Assembly: GCA_025548565.1 (NCBI GenBank)
Contig: JAJLPB010000009.1
Coordinates: 124,001-188,000 of the forward strand
From: Rugamonas sp. A1-17
Lineage (GTDB): Bacteria > Pseudomonadota > Gammaproteobacteria > Burkholderiales > Burkholderiaceae_D
Length of the DNA: 64,000 nt
Reading direction: 5' to 3'
In this document: positions 43,431 to 51,208 of the stretch, in pieces
Position numbering within the stretch: the stretch's first letter is position 1
Layout of the letters: each line of letters opens with the position of its first letter
The notes under the pieces: model-generated
Seen by the model: only the letters and a program-made list of their open reading frames with translations
The model's database searches: none
Told to the model about the DNA's origin: nothing
Program-made: the position numbers and the translations under genes

Positions 43431-43472
43431 GTGCGCGAGCGCACAGACCCCAACCGGGCCGCTGACTATTCT
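43431..43472 (+). promoter_or_regulatory. Class II Crp/Fnr-type site plus -10 for the glycine-zipper lipoprotein
   Basis: Palindrome GTGCG-CGAG-CGCAC (43431-43444) and, 22 nt later, TATTCT (43467-43472), the same -10 as at the ompA-like gene. The start would be near 43479, 21 nt before the ATG at 43500. The half-site carries G where most copies have A or T. Confidence 0.65.
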
Positions 43473-43499
43473 GGAACCACACTTTTTCGGGAGTACAAC

Positions 43500-43949
43500 A
43501 TGAACCACTCGATCCTACTCGCCGCCGCGCTCATCGCCGGCAGCGCCGCGCTGGGCGGCTGCGCCAGCTCCGGCCAGCCGCAGCAGACCACCTACGTCAA
43601 CCCGTCGGACACCGCCGCCGGGTACGGCACCATCGATTCGATCCAGGTCGTGCAGGCCAAGTCCGGCACCAGCGGCGCCGGCGCCGTCACGGGCGGCCTG
43701 GTCGGCGCCTTGCTGGGCAACCAGGTCGGCTCGGGCAGCGGCCGCACCGCCGCCACCGTGGCCGGCGCGGTAGGCGGCGCCGTGGTCGGCAACAAGGTGG
43801 AGGAAAACCGCAACCAGCCGCGCGAGCAGTACCAGATCAGCGTGCGCATGGATAACGGCGACTACCGCATCGTCAACCAGGACAGCGTCTACGACCTGCG
43901 CGCGGGCGACCGCGTACGCCTGGTCGACGGCCGCTTGTACCGCTATTAA
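43500..43949 (+). CDS. Glycine-zipper lipoprotein (17 kDa/SlyB-like)
   Basis: A 149-residue lipoprotein with lipobox LGGC (Cys near 21) and a glycine-zipper 2TM segment: GAVTGGLVGALLGNQVGSGS, ATVAGAVGGAVVGNKVEENR. A C-terminal strand-rich part (YQISVRMDNGDYRIVNQDSV) resembles the rickettsial 17-kDa antigen/SlyB domain. An envelope-stabilising role is inferred from family. The start is ATG 43500 with GGGAG upstream. It is probably cotranscribed with 43977 and 44147. Confidence 0.9.
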   Translation: MNHSILLAAALIAGSAALGGCASSGQPQQTTYVNPSDTAAGYGTIDSIQVVQAKSGTSGAGAVTGGLVGALLGNQVGSGSGRTAATVAGAVGGAVVGNKVEENRNQPREQYQISVRMDNGDYRIVNQDSVYDLRAGDRVRLVDGRLYRY

Positions 43950-43976
43950 CCCTGACGTTTAACCGAGGAGCGCGAC

Positions 43977-44129
43977 ATGGGAACCATCATTCTGATCATT
44001 CTGGTCCTGGCATTAATCGGCGCCTTGCCCACCTGGCCGCACAGCCGCAACTGGGGCTATGCGCCCAGCGGCATCACCGGCATCGTGGTGGTGATCCTGC
44101 TGATCATGCTGCTCACCGGCAGGCTGTAA
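43977..44129 (+). CDS. DUF3309 small membrane protein (50 aa)
   Basis: A 50-residue protein, MGTIILIILVLALIGALPTW, with WPHSRNWGYAPSGITG in the middle and a second hydrophobic helix VVVILLIMLLTGRL. This matches the DUF3309 family (two short spans around a conserved W-P-x-S-R-x-W-G-Y loop). SD CGAGGAG precedes the ATG. It sits between the glycine-zipper and a secreted protein in one unit. It is too short for default gene callers but well supported. Confidence 0.88.
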   Translation: MGTIILIILVLALIGALPTWPHSRNWGYAPSGITGIVVVILLIMLLTGRL

Positions 44130-44146
44130 CGACACAGGAGGACATC

Positions 44147-44485
44147 ATGGCTCACTTCAAGCAAGTCATCATCGCCGCGGCGCTGGCCGGCGCCGCGCTG
44201 GCCGCGCAAGCGGCCAGCAACACCACGCCGCCGCAGAACGCCCAGCTGCAGAAGTCGGAAATCTCCAGGGGCGATCCGGCGCGCTGGTACCAGGACGACA
44301 CCAGCCCGGCCGCGCAACTGCGCACGCTGCGCAAGGAGATCGGCGCCGCGCTGGCCGAGGCCAACCTCGCCTGCAAGCAGGGGCCGGCCGCCGAACGCCG
44401 CAGCTGCCTGAAAGACGCCCAGGCGACCTACCGGCAGGACATGGCCAAGGCCGAACAGATCCGCGAGGAAAACCACCAGCACTAG
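44147..44485 (+). CDS. Secreted hypothetical protein
   Basis: A 112-residue protein with a signal peptide MAHFKQVIIAAALAGAALAA ending at QAASN. The mature part is charged and helical, with two cysteines (LACKQGPAAERRSCL), likely a disulphide, and an acidic/basic C-terminus (MAKAEQIREENHQH). No family is recognised; small periplasmic protein. SD AGGAGG precedes the ATG. Third gene of the 43500 unit. Confidence 0.75.
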   Translation: MAHFKQVIIAAALAGAALAAQAASNTTPPQNAQLQKSEISRGDPARWYQDDTSPAAQLRTLRKEIGAALAEANLACKQGPAAERRSCLKDAQATYRQDMAKAEQIREENHQH

Positions 44486-44497
44486 CAGTGCCGCCAG

Positions 44498-45661
44498 CTA
44501 GGCCGCCCGCTCCTGGCCGTGCACCGCTTGCCGCAACGGCGGCAGCTCGTGCACGACCAGCGGCGTATCTTCCGTCACAAAGCTCAACCAGCCCGCCGCC
44601 GTGATGGCGCGCAGCGCGTCCTGGTAGCCCTGGTCCCAGCGCCATTGGATCGAGCCCTTGGAGAAGTTGATATCCTTGGCCGCCATGTTCCAGTCGCGCC
44701 CCGCGTACGCCAGCCGCACCACGTGCAGCGTGCTGTCGCCGCCCAGCCCGGCCAGCTCCTCCTTGCCCTGCTCCGACTGGGCCCGCTCCGGCAGCTCCCC
44801 GTACAGCTCGCGCAGCTTCTGCTTGAGCTTGTGCGTGGCGACGTAGTCCTGCAGATGGCGCTTGGAACGCGAGGCGAAGGTCACATCCTTCTGCCGCGTC
44901 TGCACCTCGTCCAGCGTGGTCGGCTCGGGGCCGTCGGCGTTCCACAGGTCCACCATGAAGCACAGCGTGTCGACGTGCTCGTTATCGTCCAGCACGGTCT
45001 CCAGCGGCGTGTTGGAATACAGGCCGCCGTCCCAGTACAGGTCGCCATCGATGCGCACCGGCGGGAAGCCCGGCGGCAGCGCGCCGCTGGCGCGGATGTG
45101 GTCGGCGTGCAGCGTCAGCTCGCGGTTGTCGAAGCTGCGCAGGCTGCCGCAGGTGACCTTGAGCGCGTTGACCGTCAGCCGCATGCCGCCCGGCGCGTTC
45201 AGGTAGTCGAAGTCGATCAGGCGTTCCAGCGTTGCGCCCAGCTCGTCGGTGGAGTAAAAGCTGGCCTGCTCGGGATCGACCGGCGCCCCCGTCGGGAACA
45301 GGCTCATGAAGCGCGGCCGGAAGAAGCCCGGCACGCCGCGCACGATGGTGTCCCAGGTCTGCAGCAGCACGTTGGAGCGCCGCTGCGCGTCCGGCACGCG
45401 GCTCATGTCGTAGCTGTCGCGGTGGGCCACGCCGTCCCAGAATTCCCGGAGCCGGTCCAGCCGCGTTTCGTGCGGATTGCCGGCCAGGATGGCGGCGTTG
45501 ATCGCGCCGATCGAGGTGCCGACGATCCAGTCCGGCGCCAGGCCGTGCTCGTGCATCGCCTGGAACACCCCGGCCTGGTAAGCGCCCAGCGCGCCGCCGC
45601 CCTGCAACACCAGGACCACGCGCAGGCGCTCGGGATTGAGTTCGTGTATCGCCTTGCTCAT
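44498..45661 (-). CDS. Patatin-like phospholipase with DUF3734 domain
   Basis: A 387-residue patatin-family acyl hydrolase. The oxyanion loop is LQGGGALGAYQAGVF, the nucleophile elbow GTSIGAINA (Ser), and the catalytic Asp in DGDLYWDGGLYSNTPLE. The C-terminal DUF3734 part (about 220-380) is typical of the RssA-like/PHA-associated group. No signal peptide: cytoplasmic or membrane-associated. It is convergent to 44147 and followed in its direction by no further gene within the unit. Confidence 0.92.
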   Translation of the reverse strand: MSKAIHELNPERLRVVLVLQGGGALGAYQAGVFQAMHEHGLAPDWIVGTSIGAINAAILAGNPHETRLDRLREFWDGVAHRDSYDMSRVPDAQRRSNVLLQTWDTIVRGVPGFFRPRFMSLFPTGAPVDPEQASFYSTDELGATLERLIDFDYLNAPGGMRLTVNALKVTCGSLRSFDNRELTLHADHIRASGALPPGFPPVRIDGDLYWDGGLYSNTPLETVLDDNEHVDTLCFMVDLWNADGPEPTTLDEVQTRQKDVTFASRSKRHLQDYVATHKLKQKLRELYGELPERAQSEQGKEELAGLGGDSTLHVVRLAYAGRDWNMAAKDINFSKGSIQWRWDQGYQDALRAITAAGWLSFVTEDTPLVVHELPPLRQAVHGQERAA

Positions 45662-45675
45662 CTGCTGACTCCAAT

Positions 45676-45700
45676 GAAAAAACGCCGCGGCTGCGGCGTT
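45676..45700 (-). terminator. Terminator of the YqjK-like gene cluster
   Basis: AACGCCGC (45681-45688), loop, GCGGCGTT (45693-45700), with an A run at 45676-45680 that is the U tract for minus-strand transcription. It ends the 46781-45708 unit. Confidence 0.85.
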
Positions 45701-45707
45701 CGGGGTT

Positions 45708-46079
45708 TTATTCCTGGTCGTCCTGCGGCGCCGGCTGGCGCCGCATCAGCCAGGCCAGGCCAAGGCCGGCGGCCAGCGCCACGCCCATGGCGGGCTTGAC
45801 CAGGCGCTTGCGGGCGATATACGAGCCCACCGTCAACGCGTACGGCAACAACGCCTTGAAGTTGACACTCTTCAGGCCACCCGGCTGCAACAGGCCGCCG
45901 AGGCGGGCCTGGGCCATGCCGATGGCCTGGTCGACGGCGCCATGCAGCAAGGCGTCCGGCTGCAGCGCGTTGCCGACCAGCGCCTTGGCGTGCACCACCT
46001 TGATACGGTACAGCTCCCCCTCGCGGATCAGGCGCTGCTTGTCCGCATCGATGGCGGCGCGTTCAGCTTCTTTGCTCAT
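45708..46079 (-). CDS. YqjK-like hypothetical protein
   Basis: A 123-residue protein with a charged N-terminus (KEAERAAIDADKQRLIREGE), a middle region and a hydrophobic C-terminal helix (GVALAAGLGLAWLMRRQP). The position after a DUF883 and a PF07332 protein parallels the E. coli yqjD-yqjE-yqjK gene order; the sequence itself is not distinctive enough to prove it is YqjK. Possibly inner-membrane-anchored. 12 nt downstream of the holin-like gene. Confidence 0.7.
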   Translation of the reverse strand: MSKEAERAAIDADKQRLIREGELYRIKVVHAKALVGNALQPDALLHGAVDQAIGMAQARLGGLLQPGGLKSVNFKALLPYALTVGSYIARKRLVKPAMGVALAAGLGLAWLMRRQPAPQDDQE

Positions 46080-46091
46080 CTGCTCTCCCGG

Positions 46092-46472
46092 TTACAACAG
46101 CATGTCGCGGTCGGACTTGAGTTCGGCCATGGTGGCCGGCATCGACAGTTTGCCGCTGCGTATCATGCCGCGCGCATACACGATCAGGCCGATCGCGATC
46201 AGCAGGAACACGCCGGTGATGATGGGCAGGATCTTCCAGCCCATGCTGTCCCACGCCACGTAGACGATGGTCACCGTGCCGCAGGCCAGCGCGAAGCAGC
46301 CCGCCACCACCGCCAGCGCGAACACCAGCACCAGCTGCAGCAGGTGATTGCGCACCTGCGACAGTTCCAGCGCGGCCAGCTCCAGCCGGGTCAGGACCAG
46401 GCCGATGCTGTTGCGGGCGATATTGCCCAGCGAAGCGATCAGGCCCGGCGGGCGGTTCATCTCATCGGACAC
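46092..46472 (-). CDS. Phage holin family protein (YqjE-like, PF07332)
   Basis: A 126-residue inner-membrane protein with a charged N-terminal helix (LGNIARNSIGLVLTRLELAA) and two or three hydrophobic helices (LLQLVLVFALAVVAGCFALA, ILPIITGVFLLIAIGLIVYA). This is the PF07332 pattern shared by E. coli YqjE. Despite the name it is not evidence of a phage. Forms a unit with DUF883 (46479) and 45708. Confidence 0.87.
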   Translation of the reverse strand: MSDEMNRPPGLIASLGNIARNSIGLVLTRLELAALELSQVRNHLLQLVLVFALAVVAGCFALACGTVTIVYVAWDSMGWKILPIITGVFLLIAIGLIVYARGMIRSGKLSMPATMAELKSDRDMLL

Positions 46473-46478
46473 GATGGC

Positions 46479-46781
46479 TTACTTGCGGCCAATGATGACG
46501 CCGATCAGCAGGCCCACGCCGGCCGCCGCGGCGATCGAGCGCCATGGGTTTTCCTTGACGTAGACGTCGGCCTGCTTGGCCATTTCCTTGCTGGCGGCGA
46601 CCGCGCTTTGCTGGGCTTCGTGGGCCTTGGCCAGTGCCGTGTCGAGCGCGCGCATGCCGCGGCCGCGCAGTTCCTCGGCCTTTTCACCGGTCAGCGCGGT
46701 GGCTGCGGTGAACAATGCTTGCGCATCCTTGACCAGAGTTTTCACGTCGTTGTTCACGGTACTGATGTTTTGTTCCAGCAT
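46479..46781 (-). CDS. DUF883 family protein (ElaB/YqjD-like)
   Basis: A 100-residue protein: a coiled N-terminal part (VNNDVKTLVKDAQALFTAAT, LAKAHEAQQSAVAASKEMAK) and a C-terminal anchor (NPWRSIAAAAGVGLLIGVII) ending GRK. This is the ElaB/YqjD family; in E. coli the homologue associates with the inner membrane and stationary-phase ribosomes. It is the first gene of the yqjD-yqjE-like unit. Confidence 0.9.
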   Translation of the reverse strand: MLEQNISTVNNDVKTLVKDAQALFTAATALTGEKAEELRGRGMRALDTALAKAHEAQQSAVAASKEMAKQADVYVKENPWRSIAAAAGVGLLIGVIIGRK

Positions 46782-46842
46782 GATGGAGCTCCTGTTATGG
46801 TTGTGTGAAGTGAAAACTGTACAGCAAACTGCAAAATCAGCA

Positions 46843-47370
46843 TTATCCCAGCAAATCGCGCATATCGTCGGCGTGTTCTTCTTCCACCGCCATGATCTTG
46901 ATCAATAAATGACGTGTGGTCGGATCGCTGGCGCCGATCTGCTCGATCATCTGCCGGTACGACTCGATGGCGACGCGCTCGGCGATCAGGTTGGCCTTGA
47001 TCATCGCTTGCACGTCGTCAGATGCATCATACTCGGCATGGCTACGTGCGAGCAACGTTGCCGGATTGAAATCAGGCTGGCCGTTCAGCTGGATGATGCG
47101 TTCGGCCAGCCAGTTGGCGTGTTCCTGCTCCTGGGTGGCGTGCTCCAGGAACTCGGCCTTGATCGGGCCGTTGTCGCGCCCGGTGACCGTGTAGTAGTGC
47201 CGCTGGTAGCGCAGCACGCACACCAGCTCGGTGGCCAGCGCGTCGTTGAGCATCTTGATGACGGCCTGGCGGTCGCCCTGGTAGCCGGCCGTGACCGGGC
47301 CGTCCTGCAGGTTGCGCGCGGCGGCGCGGATGGCTTCCTTGTCGATGCCGGTGGGGGTGGATTCAGCCAT
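46843..47370 (-). CDS. Ferritin-like domain protein (bacterioferritin group)
   Basis: A 175-residue four-helix-bundle protein. Iron-ligand-like glutamates lie in LNDALATELVCVLRYQRHYY, KAEFLEHATQEQEHANWLAE, NLIAERVAIESYRQMIEQIG and IKIMAVEEEHADDMRDLL, the E...ExxH arrangement of bacterioferritin. Start ATG 47370 has AAGGA 8 nt before. It is the last gene of the DUF4398-OmpA unit on the minus strand (18-nt gap), so likely expressed with envelope stress genes. Whether it binds haem is unclear. Confidence 0.85.
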   Translation of the reverse strand: MAESTPTGIDKEAIRAAARNLQDGPVTAGYQGDRQAVIKMLNDALATELVCVLRYQRHYYTVTGRDNGPIKAEFLEHATQEQEHANWLAERIIQLNGQPDFNPATLLARSHAEYDASDDVQAMIKANLIAERVAIESYRQMIEQIGASDPTTRHLLIKIMAVEEEHADDMRDLLG

Positions 47371-47388
47371 GATATGCATCCTTCAAAG

Positions 47389-48294
47389 TTAGTGGCGGTT
47401 GGCGATCGGCGCGCCGTTTTGCGACAGCACGATCTCGACGCGGCGGTTCAGCTGGCGGCTGCCGGCATCGGCGTTGCTGGCGACCGGGAAGGCCTCGCCA
47501 TAGCCGCGCGTGGCGATCTTGTCGCTCTTGACGCCCAGCCCGATCAGCGCGTTGCGCACGGATTCGGCGCGGCGCTGCGACAGTTGCAGGTTGTGGTCGG
47601 CGCTGCCGGTGCTGTCGGTGAAGCCCTCGATCAGCACCGCGCTTTGCGGTTCCTGCAGCAGCACGTCGGCCATCTTCTGCACGGTGCGCATGCCCTCGGC
47701 GCTCAGCTCGGCGCGGTCGACGTTGAACAGCACGTCGTTGAGCGTGATGACGATGCCGCGGTCGGTCTGCTTGGCCTGCAGGTCGGCCAGCTCCTGTTGC
47801 AGCGCGGCGTTGCGGGCCGCCTCGCTGCGCGCGCTGTTGGCGGCGGCGTCGGCCTGGGCGCGCGCCGCATCGGCGTCGGCCTTGGCCTGGTTGGCCTGCG
47901 ACTTGGCCTGGTTGGCCTCGGCGGTGCGTTGCTCCAGGCGGATCTCGTCGCGCTGGCGGCCGGCGTTGGCTACCTCGGCCTCGGCCTGTTTCTGCTTGGC
48001 CACTTCCTGCGCGGTGGCGATCTTCTGCTTGGCGATGTAGGCCAGCTTGTCGATCTCGTCCAGGCTGTCTTTTTTCGCGGCGGCGGCGTTGGCGCGGTCC
48101 AGCGCATCGGACGCGGCCTTGAACTCCAGCGGGGCGTTGGCCGCCACCGACGGCGTGCTTTGCGCCGCCATGAAGTCGGCGCGGGTCTGGTCGAGCAGGC
48201 TGGTGGTGGTGGGCGTGGTGCTGCAGGCCGCCATCACGGCCAGCGCAAGCGCGGCCGGGACGAGGCGCAGGGTTTTCAGGCTCCGGGTTTTCAT
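47389..48294 (-). CDS. DUF4398-OmpA lipoprotein
   Basis: A 301-residue lipoprotein (lipobox AVMAAC, Cys24). The N-terminal DUF4398-like helical part (about 30-95) is followed by a Gln/Ala-rich coiled coil (about 95-180; EANQAKSQANQAKADADAAR), then the OmpA C-terminal domain (about 185-300; VLIEGFTDSTGSADHNLQLS, LNRRVEIVLSQ). It bridges the outer membrane and peptidoglycan. It starts 12 nt after the DUF4398 gene, and ferritin-like 46843 follows. Confidence 0.92.
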   Translation of the reverse strand: MKTRSLKTLRLVPAALALAVMAACSTTPTTTSLLDQTRADFMAAQSTPSVAANAPLEFKAASDALDRANAAAAKKDSLDEIDKLAYIAKQKIATAQEVAKQKQAEAEVANAGRQRDEIRLEQRTAEANQAKSQANQAKADADAARAQADAAANSARSEAARNAALQQELADLQAKQTDRGIVITLNDVLFNVDRAELSAEGMRTVQKMADVLLQEPQSAVLIEGFTDSTGSADHNLQLSQRRAESVRNALIGLGVKSDKIATRGYGEAFPVASNADAGSRQLNRRVEIVLSQNGAPIANRH

Positions 48295-48306
48295 GATGGG
48301 GCTCCT

Positions 48307-48696
48307 TTATTGTTGGCTGGTGGCGTTGGTGCGGTTGAGCTCTTCACGCAGCGCGCGGATGCTTTGCTGCAGCTCGTCCGCCGCCATGGTGGCCTTGGTC
48401 GAGCCGGCTTTGCTTTGCGCCAGCTGGGCGTCGGCCGAGGCCTGGTTGGCCAGGTCCTGCGCGGTGCGGTAATCCTTGGCCGCCAGCGCCTGGTTGGCGC
48501 GCATCAGCTTCTCGCGCGCCGATTGCATTTCGGCCGGCGCCAGGTCGGCCGCGCCGGCGCTGGTGGCGTTGGCGACCGCCGCGCGCGAGACGGCGACGTC
48601 GGCCACGGCAGGGGTCTTCTGGCTGGCGCAGGCGGCCAGGCCCAGCAGGGCAACAAGCGCGCACATGCCGGCGTAACGATGATGAATGGTCGTCAT
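48307..48696 (-). CDS. DUF4398 domain lipoprotein
   Basis: A 129-residue lipoprotein with lipobox LGLAACA (Cys near 23). The mature DUF4398-type helix has VAVSRAAVANATSAGAADLA, MQSAREKLMRANQALAAKDY and LANQASADAQLAQSKAGSTK. Start ATG 48696 has AAGGAGAAGAATA upstream. It is the first gene of a DUF4398-OmpA-ferritin unit, preceded by a Crp/Fnr-type site. Likely an envelope structural protein paired with its OmpA-fused relative. Confidence 0.9.
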   Translation of the reverse strand: MTTIHHRYAGMCALVALLGLAACASQKTPAVADVAVSRAAVANATSAGAADLAPAEMQSAREKLMRANQALAAKDYRTAQDLANQASADAQLAQSKAGSTKATMAADELQQSIRALREELNRTNATSQQ

Positions 48697-48732
48697 TATT
48701 CTTCTCCTTAAAAATTCAGATCGCAGGTTGAC

Positions 48733-48774
48733 GTTATAGGCCCATGGCGCGGCAGCTTCAGTACGGTGCCGCAC
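48733..48774 (-). promoter_or_regulatory. Class II Crp/Fnr-type site plus -10 for the DUF4398 unit
   Basis: Palindrome GTACG-GTGC-CGCAC (48761-48774) with TATAAC (48738-48733 on the minus strand) exactly 22 nt beyond it. Rightward a TAAAAT (48798-48803) lies 23 nt away, so the asmA-like gene at 48834 could also respond. Confidence 0.65.
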
Positions 48775-48833
48775 ATTCCGCGTCCGGCGCTGGCTAGTAA
48801 AATAGCGCCACTCCTATAAGAAAAAGGCCAACC

Positions 48834-50876
48834 ATGCCCTCCTCCCCTTCCCGCCGCACCCGTATCGCGCTGGCCGTCGCCGGCGTGGTGGTCGCCGTGC
48901 CGGCCATCGCCGTGATCGTCCTGCTCAACTACGACTGGAACCGCGCCCGCCCCTGGCTCAACGACAAGGTCAGCGAAGCCATCGACCGCCCGTTCGCCAT
49001 CCGCGGCGATTTGTCGCTGACCTGGGAACGCCAGGGCCGCGGCGACGCCGACCGCAGCTGGAGCGACTACCTGCCGCTGCCGCACCTGGTGGCGCGCGAC
49101 GTCCACGTCGGCAACCCGTCCGGCTGGGCGGCGCCGGCCGAGATGGCCAGCGTCGGCCAGTTCTCGTTCTCGATCGACCTGCTGCCGTTGTTGCAGCACC
49201 GGCTGTCGATTCCGGTGCTGCGCTTCGACACGCCGTCGGTATGGCTGCAACGCAAGCCGGACGGCGCCAACAACTGGACCTTCAAGCCGGCCGACAAACC
49301 GTCGCCATGGAAGCTGGACCTGCAGCGCGTGGTCCTCAACAAGGGCACGGTGCACTACAGCGACGCGCTGACGCGGGTGGACGCGGTGGCCGACATCGAC
49401 ACCCTCAACGCCGATCCCAGCTACGGCGTGGCGTGGACCCTGCGCGGCAAGTGGAACAAGCAGGACGTCACCGGCGGCGGCAAGGCCGGCGCGGTGCTGT
49501 CGCTGCAACAGCAATCCACGCCCTACCCGCTGGCGGCCAACATCAACGTCGGCGGCAACAGCATCGCCGTGACCGGCACGCTGACCCGGCCGTCCGCGCT
49601 GACCGCGCTCGACCTGCGCCTCAAGCTGTCCGGCCCCAGCATGGCGCGGCTGTACGCGCTGACCGGCGTGCTGCTGCCGGAAACCCCGGCCTACACCACC
49701 GAGGGCCACCTGACCGGCCACCTGGGCGAGCGCGAGAACCGCTGGATCTACGACCAGTTCACCGGCCGCGTCGGCCATTCCGACATCGCCGGCAAGCTGG
49801 AATACCGCTACGGCCAGTCGCTGCCGCGGCCGCTGTTGACGGGCGCGGTGCAATCGAAGCTGCTGCAGTTTTCCGACCTGGGCCCGCTGATCGGCGCCGA
49901 CTCCAACGCCAGCAAGCAGGCGCGCGGCGTGGCGCCGGTGCAGCCGGGCGACCGCGTGCTGCCGGTGGAACCGTTCAAGACCGAGCGCTGGACCGCGCTG
50001 GACGCCGACGTCAACTTCAAGGCGCTGCGCATCACGCGCGACAAGGACCTGCCGATCGCCAACCTCGACACGGTCATCAACATGAAGGACGGCGTGCTGT
50101 CGCTCAAGCCGCTGGACTTCGACATCGCCGGCGGCCGCTTCACGTCCAGGGTCAGGCTGGACGGCAGCGGCAAGGTCAACCGTAACGCCATCGGCGCCGA
50201 GCTGAGCGCCGCCGCGCGCCACCTCAAGCTGCGCCAGCTGTTCCCGCGCATCGAGGAGATGCAGGCCACGGTGGGCGAAGTCAACGCCGACATCTCGCTG
50301 TCGGCCACCGGCAACTCGGTGGCCGGCTTGCTGGGCACCTCGAACGGCGAACTGAAGGGCGTGATCAACGAGGGCAGCGTCAGCAAGCTGCTGCTGGAGG
50401 AAATGGGCCTGAACATCGGCAACGTGGTGCTGACCAAGCTGATCGGCGACAAGCAGGTCAAGCTCAACTGCATGGTGACCGACTTCGGCGTCAACAAGGG
50501 GCTGATGCGCTCGCGGCTGTTCGTGGTCGACACCTCGGACGCCAAGATCGACGTGGCCGGCACCGTCAACCTCGACAACGAGAAGATGGACCTGACGCTG
50601 CGGCCCGACGCCAAGGGCGTGCGGGTGATCTCGCTGCGGGCGCCGATTTATGTGCGCGGCACCTTCAAGGAGCCGGCCGTCAGCGTCGACAAGGGCGTGC
50701 TGGCGTTGCGCGCGGGCGGCGCGCTGGCCTTGGCGGCGGTGGCGCCGGTGGCGGCCATCCTGCCGCTGATCAACGCCGGTCCCGGCGAGACCACCGGCTG
50801 CGCCACGCTGCTGGCGCAACAGGGCGGCAAGCCGGTGGCGCCGCCGCCGGGCAAGTCGCCGGGGCCCCGGCGCTAG
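48834..50876 (+). CDS. AsmA family protein
   Basis: A 680-residue envelope protein of the AsmA/TamB-like lipid-bridge group. One N-terminal membrane helix (about 11-32; ALAVAGVVVAVPAIAVIVLL) anchors a large periplasmic body. The conserved AsmA beginning (IRGDLSLTWERQGRGDADRS) and the C-terminal domain (GDKQVKLNCMVTDFGVNKGL, LDNEKMDLTLRPDAKGVRVI, YVRGTFKEPAVSVD) are present. Such proteins move phospholipid between membranes. Divergent from DUF4398; its promoter region contains the 48761 site. Confidence 0.92.
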   Translation: MPSSPSRRTRIALAVAGVVVAVPAIAVIVLLNYDWNRARPWLNDKVSEAIDRPFAIRGDLSLTWERQGRGDADRSWSDYLPLPHLVARDVHVGNPSGWAAPAEMASVGQFSFSIDLLPLLQHRLSIPVLRFDTPSVWLQRKPDGANNWTFKPADKPSPWKLDLQRVVLNKGTVHYSDALTRVDAVADIDTLNADPSYGVAWTLRGKWNKQDVTGGGKAGAVLSLQQQSTPYPLAANINVGGNSIAVTGTLTRPSALTALDLRLKLSGPSMARLYALTGVLLPETPAYTTEGHLTGHLGERENRWIYDQFTGRVGHSDIAGKLEYRYGQSLPRPLLTGAVQSKLLQFSDLGPLIGADSNASKQARGVAPVQPGDRVLPVEPFKTERWTALDADVNFKALRITRDKDLPIANLDTVINMKDGVLSLKPLDFDIAGGRFTSRVRLDGSGKVNRNAIGAELSAAARHLKLRQLFPRIEEMQATVGEVNADISLSATGNSVAGLLGTSNGELKGVINEGSVSKLLLEEMGLNIGNVVLTKLIGDKQVKLNCMVTDFGVNKGLMRSRLFVVDTSDAKIDVAGTVNLDNEKMDLTLRPDAKGVRVISLRAPIYVRGTFKEPAVSVDKGVLALRAGGALALAAVAPVAAILPLINAGPGETTGCATLLAQQGGKPVAPPPGKSPGPRR

Positions 50877-50983
50877 GGCGGTTCTATGTGTGCTGCCGAA
50901 CGGAGCGCGCCATGATTCTTGCGTACGCTTTCGGTATTGGTGCAAGCCACTACTGTCGCGCCTCAATCAGCAAGGAGAAAATC

Positions 50984-51205
50984 ATGAATACCAAACGCAT
51001 CGTATCGAGCGCCGCCATCGTGGCGGCCACGCTGGGCCTGAGCGCTTGCGCGGGCATGTCCAACCAGGACCGTAACACCGCGGTCGGCGCCGGCGTTGGC
51101 GCCGTGGCCGGCTCGGTGCTGACCGGCGGCAGCGCGGTCGGCACCGTGGGCGGCGCCGCGGTCGGCGGCGTGATCGGCAACCAGGTCAGCAAGCCACCGC
51201 GTTAA
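50984..51205 (+). CDS. Glycine-zipper small lipoprotein (OsmB-like)
   Basis: A 73-residue lipoprotein: signal peptide ending in the lipobox LSAC (Cys near 22) and a glycine zipper GVGAVAGSVLTGGSAVGTVG then GAAVGGVIGNQ. It resembles OsmB-type osmotically inducible lipoproteins. SD AAGGAGAAAATC precedes the ATG. A partial palindrome GTACG at 50923 upstream lacks a matched -10 and is not counted as a site. Four nt from the convergent crp-like gene end. Confidence 0.87.
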   Translation: MNTKRIVSSAAIVAATLGLSACAGMSNQDRNTAVGAGVGAVAGSVLTGGSAVGTVGGAAVGGVIGNQVSKPPR

Positions 51206-51208
51206 GCC

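Noticed and set aside
46092..46472. Phage holin annotation as sign of a prophage
   Set aside because: The PF07332 protein sits in a yqjD/yqjE-like housekeeping cluster; no other phage gene is present.
50923..50936. GTACG-CTTT-CGGTA before the small glycine-zipper lipoprotein
   Set aside because: Only one half-site matches and no -10-like hexamer lies at the required spacing.
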